64,000 bases of DNA. It comes from Cyanobacteria bacterium REEB67. Lineage in GTDB: Bacteria > Cyanobacteriota > Vampirovibrionia > Obscuribacterales > Obscuribacteraceae. The notes under the pieces are model-generated. The model was not told the origin of the DNA. It worked only from the letters and a program-made list of their open reading frames with translations, and searched no databases. The position numbers and the translations under genes were made by a program. Shown here in pieces: positions 7,367 to 15,939 of the stretch (position 1 is the first letter of the stretch; each line of letters starts with the position of its first letter). The stretch covers positions 1-64,000 of the forward strand of contig JAGXAB010000015.1 of the NCBI GenBank assembly GCA_018971775.1. Direction: 5' to 3'.

Positions 7367-8332
7367 TTAGCGTTTGACCAGTTTGCGGAAAGGCGCTTCG
7401 CTGGAGACGTTAGCCCGGACGCGATCCCAATGGAATGTCACCGTTCTAAAGCCGTCCGCACCATTATCAATGGTGTAAGGGTCGAAAATTATCGACAGGC
7501 CGGCTGTAGACAGCAGGAATTTGCCGAAGTTCTTTTCCTCGGGTGCGGCACCGCGGCGTACCCATTCCGAGCCATCGTCGTCGAGACCTTCGCAGAGCTT
7601 GGCGATACAGATTTTGGAAATGGCCGGCACATATTTAAAATCGGGGCGGAATACGTCTTTCAGGACAAATCTTTGATTGGTGTCGAGACGGTAATTGAAA
7701 GTACTGAGCGCTTCCACAGGATGCGCCGATTGGAAGGCATAATTGGTGAGATCCACGGTCATGCTGCACAAGTCAGCATCATAGAGCGAGACATTGCAAA
7801 CACCTTTGATGTAACTGAGGGGCTTGGGGCCTTCGATGTGCTGCATCTTAGCGGGCATGACGGAGCGTGCGGCATCGATCTGAGCGATGACAAAGCGCTT
7901 GATTTCTTCGTTTAACTTGCTCGGATCATTACCCTTGATCGAGTCAAATTGCGGATATTTCACGTCCACGGTGTAAACGGCATTGGTTTCGACGATAGAG
8001 GCCAGCTTGAATGGGTCGGGCGGAGTTTCCGGCTTGCGCTTAGGATTGGCATTGGGCAAGACTTCGGTCGAAGCGGAAGAACCGTCATAGGCATTGGCCT
8101 TTGGATGCACCAGCGGAGGGGGGGCGGCAGGAGCAGCGGCAGGAGCAGCGGCAGCAGCAGGAGCGGCCGGAGTAGCGGGAGCGGCCGGAGTAGCGAGGGC
8201 GGCAGGGGCGATTGGCTGCGGCGCCTGGGCCAGGGCCGGCAAAAGACTGCTCAGTGTAAGGGAAACCGCGCCCACAACCAGAAATTGCAAGCTTTTTGAA
8301 AATGACGACTTAAATGTCCCAGCAACCAGCAT
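7367..8332 (-). CDS. Secreted DUF3298 (RsiV-like) domain protein
   Basis: ATG 8332 is preferred because AAGGAG stands seven bases upstream; the frame is open to 8398. A signal-peptide-like helix (FLVVGAVSLTLSSLLPALA) is followed by a long Ala/Pro repeat linker (about residues 45-75). The C-terminal 200 residues fit DUF3298/RsiV-type domains: a KYPQFDSI block, LNEEIKRFV, two Cys pairs, STFNYRLDTNQRFVLKDVF, and the closing FLLSTAGLSIIFDPYTI. RsiV uses this fold to bind lysozyme and act as an anti-sigma factor, but no sigma factor is nearby here. Likely an exported or lipid-facing binding protein of unknown ligand. Confidence 0.7.
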   Translation of the reverse strand: MLVAGTFKSSFSKSLQFLVVGAVSLTLSSLLPALAQAPQPIAPAALATPAAPATPAAPAAAAAPAAAPAAPPPLVHPKANAYDGSSASTEVLPNANPKRKPETPPDPFKLASIVETNAVYTVDVKYPQFDSIKGNDPSKLNEEIKRFVIAQIDAARSVMPAKMQHIEGPKPLSYIKGVCNVSLYDADLCSMTVDLTNYAFQSAHPVEALSTFNYRLDTNQRFVLKDVFRPDFKYVPAISKICIAKLCEGLDDDGSEWVRRGAAPEEKNFGKFLLSTAGLSIIFDPYTIDNGADGFRTVTFHWDRVRANVSSEAPFRKLVKR

Positions 8333-8456
8333 TACCAAACTCCTTTGCATGCAACTTTCAAGGTCCCATAACCAAGCCCTGATTTCAATCGCTTCCATGT
8401 TACCAACTTCTCGGATTTATGCCCTCGAAAAAAGATCCTAGTCAACCAGACTGCCT

Positions 8457-9059
8457 TTACTTTTCATGTTCAGGCCGGATCGGCACAATCAGCTCGGCGC
8501 GGTCGAGGCTAATTGCCGCCTTTTTGTAAGCGGGTATCCAGTGAATTGTGCGGGGATTGTTCGAGACACCATATTCCACCCTGGGGCGGCCAAATGGCGC
8601 GCGGTAAAAACGTCCGCTGTTATCCCGGTCGTGAAACATTTTGACGGCGTACTGGCCGTAGGGCATGGCCGGAAAAGTCACCGACGCAGCACCGTTCTTC
8701 GGGGCGGCAATGATCTGCCGAAACGCCCCCATGCCCGTGTTATGGTCGTTGTTATAGGTTTCGACGGAAGCGAATAATGCCACTCTCACCACACCGCTGT
8801 CGTCGTGCAGGCCCGAAATATCTACTTTGATGTCACCAGCCGGTGGAAAAACAAGCGCCCCGCCGGTCGACGCTTCGGCAGCCTGGCCCGTGGCCGGCTG
8901 CGCCTGAGCAGCGGCGGCCAATCCGGCAGATATGGAGCCCACGGGCAATAGGAGAGTAACGATCAGAGCCAGGCCAAATAAGGTCCGAGAGCCTCTAGCA
9001 AAAGCGGATCTGGCCGCAAGGCCGACCGCTGGGAATAACTGTGGCCCGAATAAAAGCAA
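8457..9059 (-). CDS. Exported DUF2141 domain protein
   Basis: The best start is TTG 9059, six bases after AGGAG; the frame extends to 9143 without a better site. A positively charged leader and hydrophobic helix (LFGLALIVTLLLPVGSI) end in AAAAQA, a likely signal peptidase site. The mature part has the DUF2141 pattern: an initial beta strand DIKVDISGL with VVRVALFAS, then ASVTFPAMPYGQYAVKMFHDRDNSGR and a late PIRP. The family is a small beta-sandwich of unknown function, usually periplasmic. It stands alone between the DUF3298 gene and a divergent small gene. Confidence 0.75.
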   Translation of the reverse strand: MLLFGPQLFPAVGLAARSAFARGSRTLFGLALIVTLLLPVGSISAGLAAAAQAQPATGQAAEASTGGALVFPPAGDIKVDISGLHDDSGVVRVALFASVETYNNDHNTGMGAFRQIIAAPKNGAASVTFPAMPYGQYAVKMFHDRDNSGRFYRAPFGRPRVEYGVSNNPRTIHWIPAYKKAAISLDRAELIVPIRPEHEK

Positions 9060-9255
9060 AATATGCTCCTGAAAGTAAATGGACAGAACTGGAATATACC
9101 ACCACGACTGGTGCAAATTCGCAGAAATCGGGGCGAAAGACAAGACCGATTAAGATATGCGCCTGGATATTAATTCGACTACTTTGCATAGCTTTCCTTC
9201 GACCAAAGCTGATAAGCTTTGCGGAAATTTACGACAGGCCCAAGTGCGAGTCTTT

Positions 9256-9372
9256 ATGACCTTAATCGCGAGCATCACTGTGATTTTCCTGGCATCCTTT
9301 GCCGCCATGTGGATAAACGATTACACCGCCCTCGGCGGCGAGCTCGAAGAAGCCAAAATCGAAATCAATTAG
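9256..9372 (+). CDS. Small single-pass membrane protein (38 residues)
   Basis: A short frame ATG 9256 to TAG 9372 with one clear membrane helix (LIASITVIFLASFAAMWI) followed by an acidic tail (GELEEAKIEIN). An in-frame upstream start at 9157 would add 33 residues without a visible domain. The ribosome-binding site is weak. The helix and charge layout resemble genuine bacterial small membrane proteins, but nothing else supports it. Confidence 0.35.
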   Translation: MTLIASITVIFLASFAAMWINDYTALGGELEEAKIEIN

Positions 9373-9403
9373 ACTGATAGCCAGGCTTGAGTCGATCCTC
9401 CTG

Positions 9404-9433
9404 TGAAAAAGCAGCGACCCGGGGCCGCTGCTT
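9404..9433 (-). terminator. Rho-independent terminator of the response-regulator gene
   Basis: Stem AAGCAGCG (9409-9416) / CGCTGCTT (9426-9433) with a short G+C-rich loop; on the minus strand it is followed at once by TTTTT. It lies about 60 bases after the minus-strand gene ending at 9495. Confidence 0.75.
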
Positions 9434-9494
9434 GATTCATGTGCGACGCATGTCGCCAGGATCTCAATTTTAGATATCGGTGCCAGATCTCGAT

Positions 9495-10856
9495 TTAGAT
9501 TTCGATATCGTGTTCTTTGATTTTGCTGGTTAGCAATTTACCGGGGATGCCGAGCTTTTTAGCCGCTTCCGACTTATTGCCGTCCGAGTCTTTCATGGCG
9601 CGTTCGATGACGTGCTTTTCCACTTTGGCCACGGCGCCTTCCAGATCGAGACTGGCCAGTTCTTCCATGAAACCATTGCCATTGTTGCCTTTTTTGCCTT
9701 TGCCGGTGCCATTGGTGGCGACTGGCTCGGCTACGGCAACAGCGACAGGTACAGGGGCTGGGACCGGTACAGGACCGCCGAGTTCGAGGTCGGCGACTTC
9801 GATGACATCGCCGGTCACGGATTGACTGACCTTGTTCATCAAATTTTCCAGTTCGCGCACATTGCCGGCCCATTCGTGTTCGAGCAGAGCCTTGCAGGCA
9901 GCACTGCTCAAACGTTTGGCCTTACCGTTTTCACCGGCGGCTTCGTAGAGGAAAGATTCGGCCATGACGAGCATGTCGGCACCGCGCTCGGAGAGGGGCG
10001 GCAAGCTGACCGGCAGGACATTGAGGCGGTAGTAGAGATCTTCGCGGAAAGCTCCGGTGCGGACATGATCGATTAGATCCTGGCGCGTGCCGGAAATTAT
10101 GCGGACCGAACCTTTATCATTGCCGGCCTTGGTTTCGGCCGGATGCATCTGCAGAGCGACAAGCAAACGGGCCTGGAGACCGCTGGAAAGATCGCCGATT
10201 TCATCGAAGAAAATCGTCCCTTTGTGCTTGGCGAAGAAGCTCGGTTCGAAAATATGATCGCCGATGGCGGCACAGTTGACCACCATAAAATCGTACTGCG
10301 ACAGCTTACTGTGCTTGTGAATGATGCGAGCGACGCGCTCTTTGCCGGTGCCGGCCGCTCCGGAAATCATTACCGAAGCGTTGCTGGTGGCAGCCAGTCC
10401 GACCAGTTTTTCCACTTCGCGCATGGCAGGGCAGGAGCCAAGCAGGCTCACTTCGTGTACTTCGCCGGCGGCGGCGCGGGCCTGAGGCCTTGCCAGGGCG
10501 CGGGCGATCACAGATTTGAGCTCATCGCGCGAAGCGGGTTTGATCATATGATCGAAGGCGCCGAGCTTGATTGCTTCGATGGTGTTATCGAGATCAGTAT
10601 TGGCGGCAGCGGTCAAAATGACCACGGGCAAATGCTTGCATTTCTTGTCGGCCCGAATGCCGCGAAGCACTTCCAGACCGGAGGTGTCGGGCAATTTGAG
10701 ATCCAAAAAGATCAGGTCAAAATTGACGGTACGCAAGAGCTCAAAGGCTTTTACACTATTTTCGGCTTCCTGGACTTCGTGCCGGAAACTCTCAAGAGTT
10801 TCGGACAGGACTGCGCTAAACGCATGATCATCATCAATTATTAGGACTTTAGCCAC
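9495..10856 (-). CDS. NtrC-like response regulator lacking the GAFTGA loop
   Basis: Starts at GTG 10856 after GGAAG. Residues 1-120 are a receiver domain with the acidic pocket IIDDDH, phosphoacceptor Asp52 (FLDLKLPD) and Lys in IKPAS. Residues about 140-350 form an AAA+ core: Walker A GAAGTGKE, Walker B TIFFDEIG, sensor region REDLYYRLNVLPV and WAGNVRELENL. A Pro/Ala/Val linker (PVPAPVPVAVAVAEP) precedes a Fis-type helix-turn-helix (NKSEAAKKLGI). The segment between NCAAI and KGTIFF is shortened, and the ELFGHEKGAFTGA motif needed to contact sigma-54 is absent. Family knowledge says such proteins (compare TyrR/HupR-like) work without sigma-54. No kinase gene adjoins it. Confidence 0.88.
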   Translation of the reverse strand: MAKVLIIDDDHAFSAVLSETLESFRHEVQEAENSVKAFELLRTVNFDLIFLDLKLPDTSGLEVLRGIRADKKCKHLPVVILTAAANTDLDNTIEAIKLGAFDHMIKPASRDELKSVIARALARPQARAAAGEVHEVSLLGSCPAMREVEKLVGLAATSNASVMISGAAGTGKERVARIIHKHSKLSQYDFMVVNCAAIGDHIFEPSFFAKHKGTIFFDEIGDLSSGLQARLLVALQMHPAETKAGNDKGSVRIISGTRQDLIDHVRTGAFREDLYYRLNVLPVSLPPLSERGADMLVMAESFLYEAAGENGKAKRLSSAACKALLEHEWAGNVRELENLMNKVSQSVTGDVIEVADLELGGPVPVPAPVPVAVAVAEPVATNGTGKGKKGNNGNGFMEELASLDLEGAVAKVEKHVIERAMKDSDGNKSEAAKKLGIPGKLLTSKIKEHDIEI

Positions 10857-10860
10857 GATA

Positions 10861-11252
10861 CTTCCACTTGTAGGAGATCTTCTACTTTATCAGCCTGGCA
10901 ACCCGGTCGCTGCCCCCAACAGCCAAGCCTCGAAGACGGCTCAAAAGTCCTGACGGCTCTCCAACTCCGACGCAGGCAGCCTGTGTAGAAGGGCAAACAT
11001 TGCGCCCGTTGGCCTTAGCGGTCGCGCCCCAGGCTGCTAGAGAGGAGGGCGCCACACCCCCTCGACAACCGCATACTGCGGTGATTTCTATTATTATTTA
11101 ATCCAGCTAAGCGCTCCGTACGAAGAGAAAGCTGGAATCAACCTAAGTGTTTTTACCTTTACCGAAATCCAGATCTTAACCACGGCTTAACCCCGGGGCA
11201 GCGATTATCACCCCATCGTCTAAATCCCCCTACTTGCCATGGTATTACCCAA
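10861..11252. other. Non-coding region with inverted repeats
   Basis: About 390 bases without a convincing frame. It contains GCAGCCTG (10976-10983) repeated inverted at 11030-11037, with a GGGC/GCCC pair inside, in a G+C-rich stretch, followed by an A+T-rich part (11090-11110). It could be a structured RNA or regulatory leader; I could not match it to RNase P, tmRNA, 6S or SRP RNA landmarks. Confidence 0.3.
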
Positions 11253-11417
11253 ATGAGCGCCAGTACAGGTATCCTCCTCCTCGACGTCGTTTGCCGTCCT
11301 TTCTTGAAGTTCGGCATGAAATTTCCCGTAGTCATGTTCATCACCCTATTCCTTGTCTACGGTGCTATTGCCTACGGCGCGCTGAAGAGTGCCTACCTTT
11401 CCGAAAATCACTACTGA
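11253..11417 (+). CDS. Small membrane protein (54 residues)
   Basis: Frame ATG 11253 to TGA 11417. The C-terminal half contains one strong membrane helix (FPVVMFITLFLVYGAIAYGAL) ending in SAYLSENHY. An internal ATG in front of KFPVV could also be the start. The longer frame 11234-11461 in another phase is Arg/Pro-rich and looks like a shadow. It lies 48 bases before the amidohydrolase on the same strand. Confidence 0.45.
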   Translation: MSASTGILLLDVVCRPFLKFGMKFPVVMFITLFLVYGAIAYGALKSAYLSENHY

Positions 11418-11465
11418 CAAATTCAAACGGCCAAAAGCGGGTCGGCCGCCGAGCCGGGTAAACTA

Positions 11466-13355
11466 GTGGCTATGCTTAAAATCATTGCCGAACACCTGCC
11501 GGCCTGCCTGCTTTTTTCCGCTCTTACCGCCGCCCTTGTCTCGCCGACACCGGCCACGGCCGTGACTGGTGACAGAGTCCGCACTGGAGCGGTCGGCCAA
11601 GCTAAGGCTTCTGCCACCGCCGACCTGATCGTCTCCAATGCCCGCATCTTTACCGGTGCCTATGCCGGGCCAAACAACCGACCGTTCATGGCCGAGAGCA
11701 TGGCCATCGCCGGCGGCAAAATAATCTTCATCGGCAAGCAGCAAGATGCCCAGTTTTTCAAAGGACCGCACACGCGGCTGGAAAATTGCCACGGCAGGCT
11801 AGTCCTGCCCGGCTTCCACGATTGCCATGTACACCTTTGCGAAAGCGGTCTGGAAAGACGCGGTTGCCAGCTCTCAGGAGCGAAATCAAAGGCCGAGGCC
11901 CTGGCTAAACTGAAAGTCTTTTTGCAGAAGAAACGGAACGCCGGTCTAAATAAGGCAAAAGTCGGCCCCGGGAGCAGCGTCGCCCCGGAATGGATTTTGG
12001 CCTGCGGCCTGCCACTACCAGCGGTGCAAAACAATCCTCTGACTAGCACCGATATAGATAGCATCGAGGCCGAGCGGCCCGTAGTCATCTATAGCGAAGA
12101 TGCCCACTCGCTCTGGCTTAACACCAAGGCGATGCAGCTGGCAAAAATAGATGCTTCGACAAAGACGCCTGAAACCGGTGTCATCGAAAGAGACAAAGAT
12201 GGCAAGCCGACCGGAGCTCTGCGCGAACAAGCGATGGAATTGCTCGAAGGCGTGCTACCCGTGCCACCTCTAGCCGAGCGCACAAGCGCGCTCAAACAAG
12301 TGGTCCTGCTGGCCAACAGCCTTGGTATCACCTCCATCCAGGATGCTCACACCAGAGAAGAATTTCTCGAAGCCTACCGCGATCTCGATGATAAAAAAGG
12401 GCTCAACATCAAGGTCGTAGCCGCCCTGCATATCGGCAAAAATTTTGGCGATATGGATTTTGAGCATCTCACCGACTTGCGCAAAAAATACTCGCGGGGC
12501 AACCTGCAAGCGACATCGGCCAAGATATTTGCCGACGGCGTCGTTGAGACACACACGGCCGCGCTGCTCAAGCCCTATTTGCTGCCATCGCCTAAAGCGG
12601 GTGATGGCAAAGTCGATACCGGCGAGGGTCAATGCGGTACCCTCAACTATGAGCCGCAAGAATTGCAGCGCATCGTCAAGGCCCTGGACCAGAGAGGCTT
12701 TCAGATCCATATCCACGCCATAGGTGATCGCGCCGTCCGCACCGCCCTCGATGCGCTGGCCGCCGCCCGCCAAATCGACAGAGCCGGCTGCGACCAGCAC
12801 CGGCATCAAATCGCTCACCTGGAATTGATTGCCAGGCCGGATCAGAGTCGCTTTGCCGAGCTCGGCGTGATCGCCAATTTCCAGCCTTACTGGGCCTTCA
12901 ACGATCCCTATATGCTCGAGCTGACTGCACCGGTGCTCGGTCCCGATCGGATGGAAGTAATCTATCCGATCAGCAGTATCGTCCAGAGCGGTGCCCATGT
13001 CGCCGCCGGCAGCGACTGGTCGGTGAGCACGCTCAATCCGCTGCGTGCCATGCAAGTAGCGATCACCAGGCAGGAGCCGGGCAGGGCGCGAGCCGTACCA
13101 CTTCTACCTGGAGAACGGGTCAGCCTAGCAACGATCCTGGCAGCTTACACCACCGGCGGTGCTTACGCCAATCACAGCGAGACTCATACCGGCAGCCTGG
13201 AAGTGGCTAAAGATGCCGATTTCATTGTCCTCGACCGCGACATTTTCAAACTGGCACCGACTAAATTGAGTCAGGCAAGGGTACTAAAAACATATGTGGA
13301 CGGCAGGCTTGTCTTCGACCGTAGCCGGGCTTCCGACCGCGCCGTCAGTGAATAG
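11466..13355 (+). CDS. Exported amidohydrolase family 3 (YtcJ-like) metal-dependent hydrolase
   Basis: 629 residues, starting at GTG 11466 or ATG 11472. A hydrophobic leader (LPACLLFSALTAALVSPTPATA) suggests export. The family pattern is complete: DLIVSNARIFTG at the beta-sandwich start, metal ligands in GFHDCHVHL (HxH), a long helical insertion, IHAIGDRAVRTALDAL, the HLELI motif followed by ANFQPYW, and the final metal Asp in AAGSDWSVSTLNPL, then TTGGAYANH and DADFIVLDRD. Relatives hydrolyse N-substituted amides and formamides, but substrates vary widely. No operon partner is evident; the stop overlaps the end of the convergent gene by 11 bases. Confidence 0.88.
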   Translation: MAMLKIIAEHLPACLLFSALTAALVSPTPATAVTGDRVRTGAVGQAKASATADLIVSNARIFTGAYAGPNNRPFMAESMAIAGGKIIFIGKQQDAQFFKGPHTRLENCHGRLVLPGFHDCHVHLCESGLERRGCQLSGAKSKAEALAKLKVFLQKKRNAGLNKAKVGPGSSVAPEWILACGLPLPAVQNNPLTSTDIDSIEAERPVVIYSEDAHSLWLNTKAMQLAKIDASTKTPETGVIERDKDGKPTGALREQAMELLEGVLPVPPLAERTSALKQVVLLANSLGITSIQDAHTREEFLEAYRDLDDKKGLNIKVVAALHIGKNFGDMDFEHLTDLRKKYSRGNLQATSAKIFADGVVETHTAALLKPYLLPSPKAGDGKVDTGEGQCGTLNYEPQELQRIVKALDQRGFQIHIHAIGDRAVRTALDALAAARQIDRAGCDQHRHQIAHLELIARPDQSRFAELGVIANFQPYWAFNDPYMLELTAPVLGPDRMEVIYPISSIVQSGAHVAAGSDWSVSTLNPLRAMQVAITRQEPGRARAVPLLPGERVSLATILAAYTTGGAYANHSETHTGSLEVAKDADFIVLDRDIFKLAPTKLSQARVLKTYVDGRLVFDRSRASDRAVSE

Positions 13356-14262
13356 GGCTGCTTTCTTCCTGGCGCTCGCTCAAGATTTCGCGATCCAGCC
13401 TGGTCAGCTGCGTCGATTTTGCATTAGCGGCCGCTCCGCCAAAAATCGTTTTGCGACAGACGCCAATCATCAGAGCGACAGTGGCAGTAGCGGCAATTAC
13501 AAGCAAAAAAGCAGCCATGCCGATTGTTATTTCGACCAGATAGGTCAGTTTGCTCAAGGTGCTTTTAAGGTCGTTCAGCTCACCTCGCAAACCGGACATG
13601 TCCTGGCGCAGAGCCACGACTGGATCGTGCAAGGCGACTACCGGAGCCTGGATCTGAGCAATCGGCTGACGCAGTGAAAGGACCGGCTTGCGTAAAGCTT
13701 CGATTTCATCGCGCAGTTGACCGATGTCTTTGTGCAGGCTGACGATTGGTTGCTGCAAGCTGACAATCGGCTGATAGATGCGGACGACAGGCTCATGCAG
13801 AGCGCCTATCGGTTGCTCCAGCTTGGTAATCTGCATCCAGACCGTGGCGATATCATTATGTACGGTGTTGAGTTCTTCTTTGATGCTGCCGAGACTGCCG
13901 TGCAAATCGCTCATTTGATCTTCAACGGCGAGGAAGCGCTCGTGCAGACGGATCATCGGCGGTTGAAGATCTTCAATCGGTTTTTCCAGTTTGACTATTT
14001 GTTCTTGCAAACGAATGCTTTGCGATTGCAGATCGGTGACCGGCTCGAGGACGCGGCGCATCAAGCCGGGGCGTTTGAATTTTTCTTTTGCGGACACTTT
14101 TTTTGCGACTCCGGCCTGACTCTTGATCGCTTCGGCCTGCACGGCTGGGCTGGGAGCAGTCGCTATTTCTTGAGCAGAGGCGGCGCCGACACTAGCACAG
14201 ACATTAATGGAAAAGGCAACAAAAACTGCCGACAATGTAGAGCGGGATACTGGGATTGCCAC
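13345..14262 (-). CDS. Membrane protein with proline-punctuated heptad repeats
   Basis: I prefer GTG 14262, which gives a clean signal peptide (LSAVFVAFSINVCASVGAASAQE); the frame is open to 14400. After a basic stretch, roughly residues 85-265 consist of consecutive seven-residue units of the form xLxxPVx (for example KLEQPIG, ALHEPVV, RIYQPIV, SLQQPIV, ALRKPVL, SLRQPIA, QIQAPVV, ALHDPVV). The hydrophobic spacing is 4-3 as in a coiled coil, but most units carry a proline at the same place. One membrane helix (EITIGMAAFLLVIAATATVALMI) follows near the C-terminus. No family was recognized; a rod or fibre-like structural role is a guess. Confidence 0.75.
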   Translation of the reverse strand: MAIPVSRSTLSAVFVAFSINVCASVGAASAQEIATAPSPAVQAEAIKSQAGVAKKVSAKEKFKRPGLMRRVLEPVTDLQSQSIRLQEQIVKLEKPIEDLQPPMIRLHERFLAVEDQMSDLHGSLGSIKEELNTVHNDIATVWMQITKLEQPIGALHEPVVRIYQPIVSLQQPIVSLHKDIGQLRDEIEALRKPVLSLRQPIAQIQAPVVALHDPVVALRQDMSGLRGELNDLKSTLSKLTYLVEITIGMAAFLLVIAATATVALMIGVCRKTIFGGAAANAKSTQLTRLDREILSERQEESSPIH

Positions 14263-14553
14263 TTTTAGGGGACCTGCATAAACGCAAAGGGCTGGAAAGA
14301 ACTTGGAAAGAACTTGGAAGGTAAAAACCAGGCAAAGTAGAAAAGCGAAAAAATTCGGAAAAGCAGCACGAACAGCTGCCATCGTAACCGACGATCCCAT
14401 GGCAACCCCGTATAAATCAGTGAATTTTACCTAACGATTACAAAGGTGCCTGCACCACGGGGGTTTCCAAGAAAGACCGATAATTGCCGACTGTGACGAG
14501 CAGCTATGCTTATCGCTGACAAAAGACCGATCAGATCAGGGAGAAGACAATAT

Positions 14554-15021
14554 ATGCCGGCAGAAAAAGCAATTATCAGCAGCTTAAAAGCAGCCGATCA
14601 AAATGAGTGGCGCGCACTCTGGTCGGCCTATCTGGACTTTTACGAGACGACATTGCCGGAGGAAACCTTTGCATCGACCTGGCAGCGTGTCCTCGACCAG
14701 AGTGGTTCGCTACGCTGCCTGGTGATTCGCACAAGCGACGTCGGTCCAATCCTCGGTCTGACCCACTTCCTCTTACATGAAACGGCCTGGAATCCAAAAC
14801 CGGCTTGCTATCTGCAGGATCTTTTCGTCGCTCCACAGGCGAGAGGCAGAGGACTGGCCCGCCTGCTCATCGAAGCGGTGGCGGACAAGGCGCATGGGTT
14901 GGACTGCTGCAAGCTCTACTGGCTGACTCAGGACAATAACGCCCGGGCTCGTAAGCTCTATGACAAAGTGGCCGAATGCAAGGGCTTCATTCGCTATGAC
15001 TACACGCAAACATTAGGCTGA
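14554..15021 (+). CDS. GNAT-family N-acetyltransferase
   Basis: ATG 14554 follows GGAGAAG by seven bases; the longer frame from 14506 has no such site. The 155-residue product shows the GNAT core: an N-terminal helix pair (EWRALWSAYLDFYE), a beta strand with GLTHFLLH, the acetyl-CoA pyrophosphate loop in LFVAPQARGRGLARLLIEAV (QxxGxG/A form), and the closing LYWLTQDNNARARKLYDKVA. It resembles the broad RimI/aminoglycoside-like group acting on small amines; the substrate cannot be told. A terminator-like palindrome follows. Confidence 0.88.
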   Translation: MPAEKAIISSLKAADQNEWRALWSAYLDFYETTLPEETFASTWQRVLDQSGSLRCLVIRTSDVGPILGLTHFLLHETAWNPKPACYLQDLFVAPQARGRGLARLLIEAVADKAHGLDCCKLYWLTQDNNARARKLYDKVAECKGFIRYDYTQTLG

Positions 15022-15044
15022 AAAATTTAGCGCTCAAGCCGGGA

Positions 15045-15097
15045 CAAAAAAATTGCTCACTGCTTAATCACCATATGTGGTGCCAAGAGTGAGCAAT
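15045..15097 (-). terminator. Large hairpin between convergent genes, T-run on the minus strand
   Basis: Outer arms ATTGCTCACT (15052-15061) and AGTGAGCAAT (15088-15097) enclose a perfect 14-base palindrome CACCATATGTGGTG (15069-15082). On the minus strand the outer arm is followed by seven T, so it should terminate the ferredoxin transcript; it may also stop the plus-strand acetyltransferase transcript. Confidence 0.75.
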
Positions 15098-15176
15098 CAA
15101 TTATTGGCCTAAATATTGAACCGACTATCGGCCTGAAAATCGACGATCAAAAAGATATCGAATCTATATTTTCAGC

Positions 15177-15398
15177 TTATGGTTTTTGCAGTTCGGGCTT
15201 CCACTCGTCAAGAATGGCGCCTTCAACGGGGCAGGCCGAGAGGCAAGCGCCGCAATCGATGCAGGTGGAATCGTCGATAACGGGGTATTTATGACCCTTA
15301 TCGTTTGTTTTTTCGGTCCAGTGGATGCACTCTACGGGGCAGACCGGCAAACAGTCGCCGATACCTTCGCAAATGTCGGAAACGATTGTGTAAGACAT
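15177..15398 (-). CDS. Seven-iron type dicluster ferredoxin
   Basis: 73 residues, small electron carrier. The N-terminal cysteines are Cys10, Cys16, Cys20-Pro and Cys24; the second group is Cys46-x2-Cys49-x2-Cys52-x3-Cys56-Pro. The wide Cys10-x5-Cys16-x3-Cys20 spacing matches the Azotobacter FdI-like [3Fe-4S][4Fe-4S] type, with the second group a standard [4Fe-4S] motif. Similar MSYTIVxDxCEGxxDC proteins occur in cyanobacteria. GAGGAG stands seven bases before ATG 15398, and the leader has a short hairpin (15418-15432, CCCAGA/TCTGGG). No redox partner is next to it. Confidence 0.93.
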   Translation of the reverse strand: MSYTIVSDICEGIGDCLPVCPVECIHWTEKTNDKGHKYPVIDDSTCIDCGACLSACPVEGAILDEWKPELQKP

Positions 15399-15939
15399 GA
15401 TAAATCTCCTCGAATAACCCAGAGATTCTGGGACCTAACCTTTGTACTAATTGTCTACTGGCTAATTTTCTTTCCCTGCAACCATCTTGAAGGACGGTCT
15501 TCAGTCAACGATTCAAACGCGGCAGCTTTTAAGTCATACCCAGTTGAGAAACGTGAGACCCGTCTGGAACAGGGCCGAAATCATCATAGCAAAAGGCCGC
15601 TGTGATCGGCACCGCCTGAGCCAGAACGACTTTCATGTAGAAGACTCTTTGCAGGCAGTAATTGAGAATGGCAGTCAAATTGCAACAAGCGAAGGCGTCG
15701 TGGCAAGGGGTTATGGGAGGCGCTATAGCGCAACGCAGCAGTGATCGGCGAGCTATGTACGGTCACTTGCCAATTTTTGCTTACTGTCATTCCTTAGCAA
15801 TTCCTGACCCGTAAAGATATTTTTTTTAAGAGGTAAATATTAGGTGCCCAAGAGGAAAGGGCGGAAGAAAAGGCGTAATAAAGAATGACAAATCGGGCAT
15901 ATCTTTACAAGGTACCCCGGGCGATCGGTTCAGCGGCGA
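15399..15939. other. Intergenic region without a supported gene
   Basis: About 540 bases between the divergently read ferredoxin and Hsp70-like genes. Several short frames occur, none with a start signal or family features. Part of 15830-15939 could encode the true N-terminus of the Hsp70-like gene if it starts upstream. I see nothing else beyond the ferredoxin leader hairpin. Confidence 0.4.

Noticed and set aside
8094..8299. Ala/Gly repeat region as a DNA repeat array or CRISPR-like array
   Set aside because: The repeat is the coding sequence of the Ala/Pro linker of the DUF3298 protein; unit length is irregular and there are no spacers.
10143..10844. A 233-residue plus-strand frame antisense to the NtrC-like gene
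   Set aside because: No start signal and no family features; the minus-strand reading is a clear response regulator.
12270..13055. A 261-residue minus-strand frame inside the amidohydrolase
   Set aside because: Lies antisense to a well-conserved enzyme with metal motifs; no independent support.
13717..14268. A plus-strand frame antisense to the heptad-repeat gene
   Set aside because: Its repetitive pattern (ADDWLLQADNRLIDADDRL) is the mirror of the heptad repeats on the other strand. The minus-strand frame has the signal peptide and the membrane helix.
15584..15790. A 68-residue minus-strand frame in the ferredoxin upstream gap
   Set aside because: No ribosome site, no helix or domain pattern; kept as non-coding.
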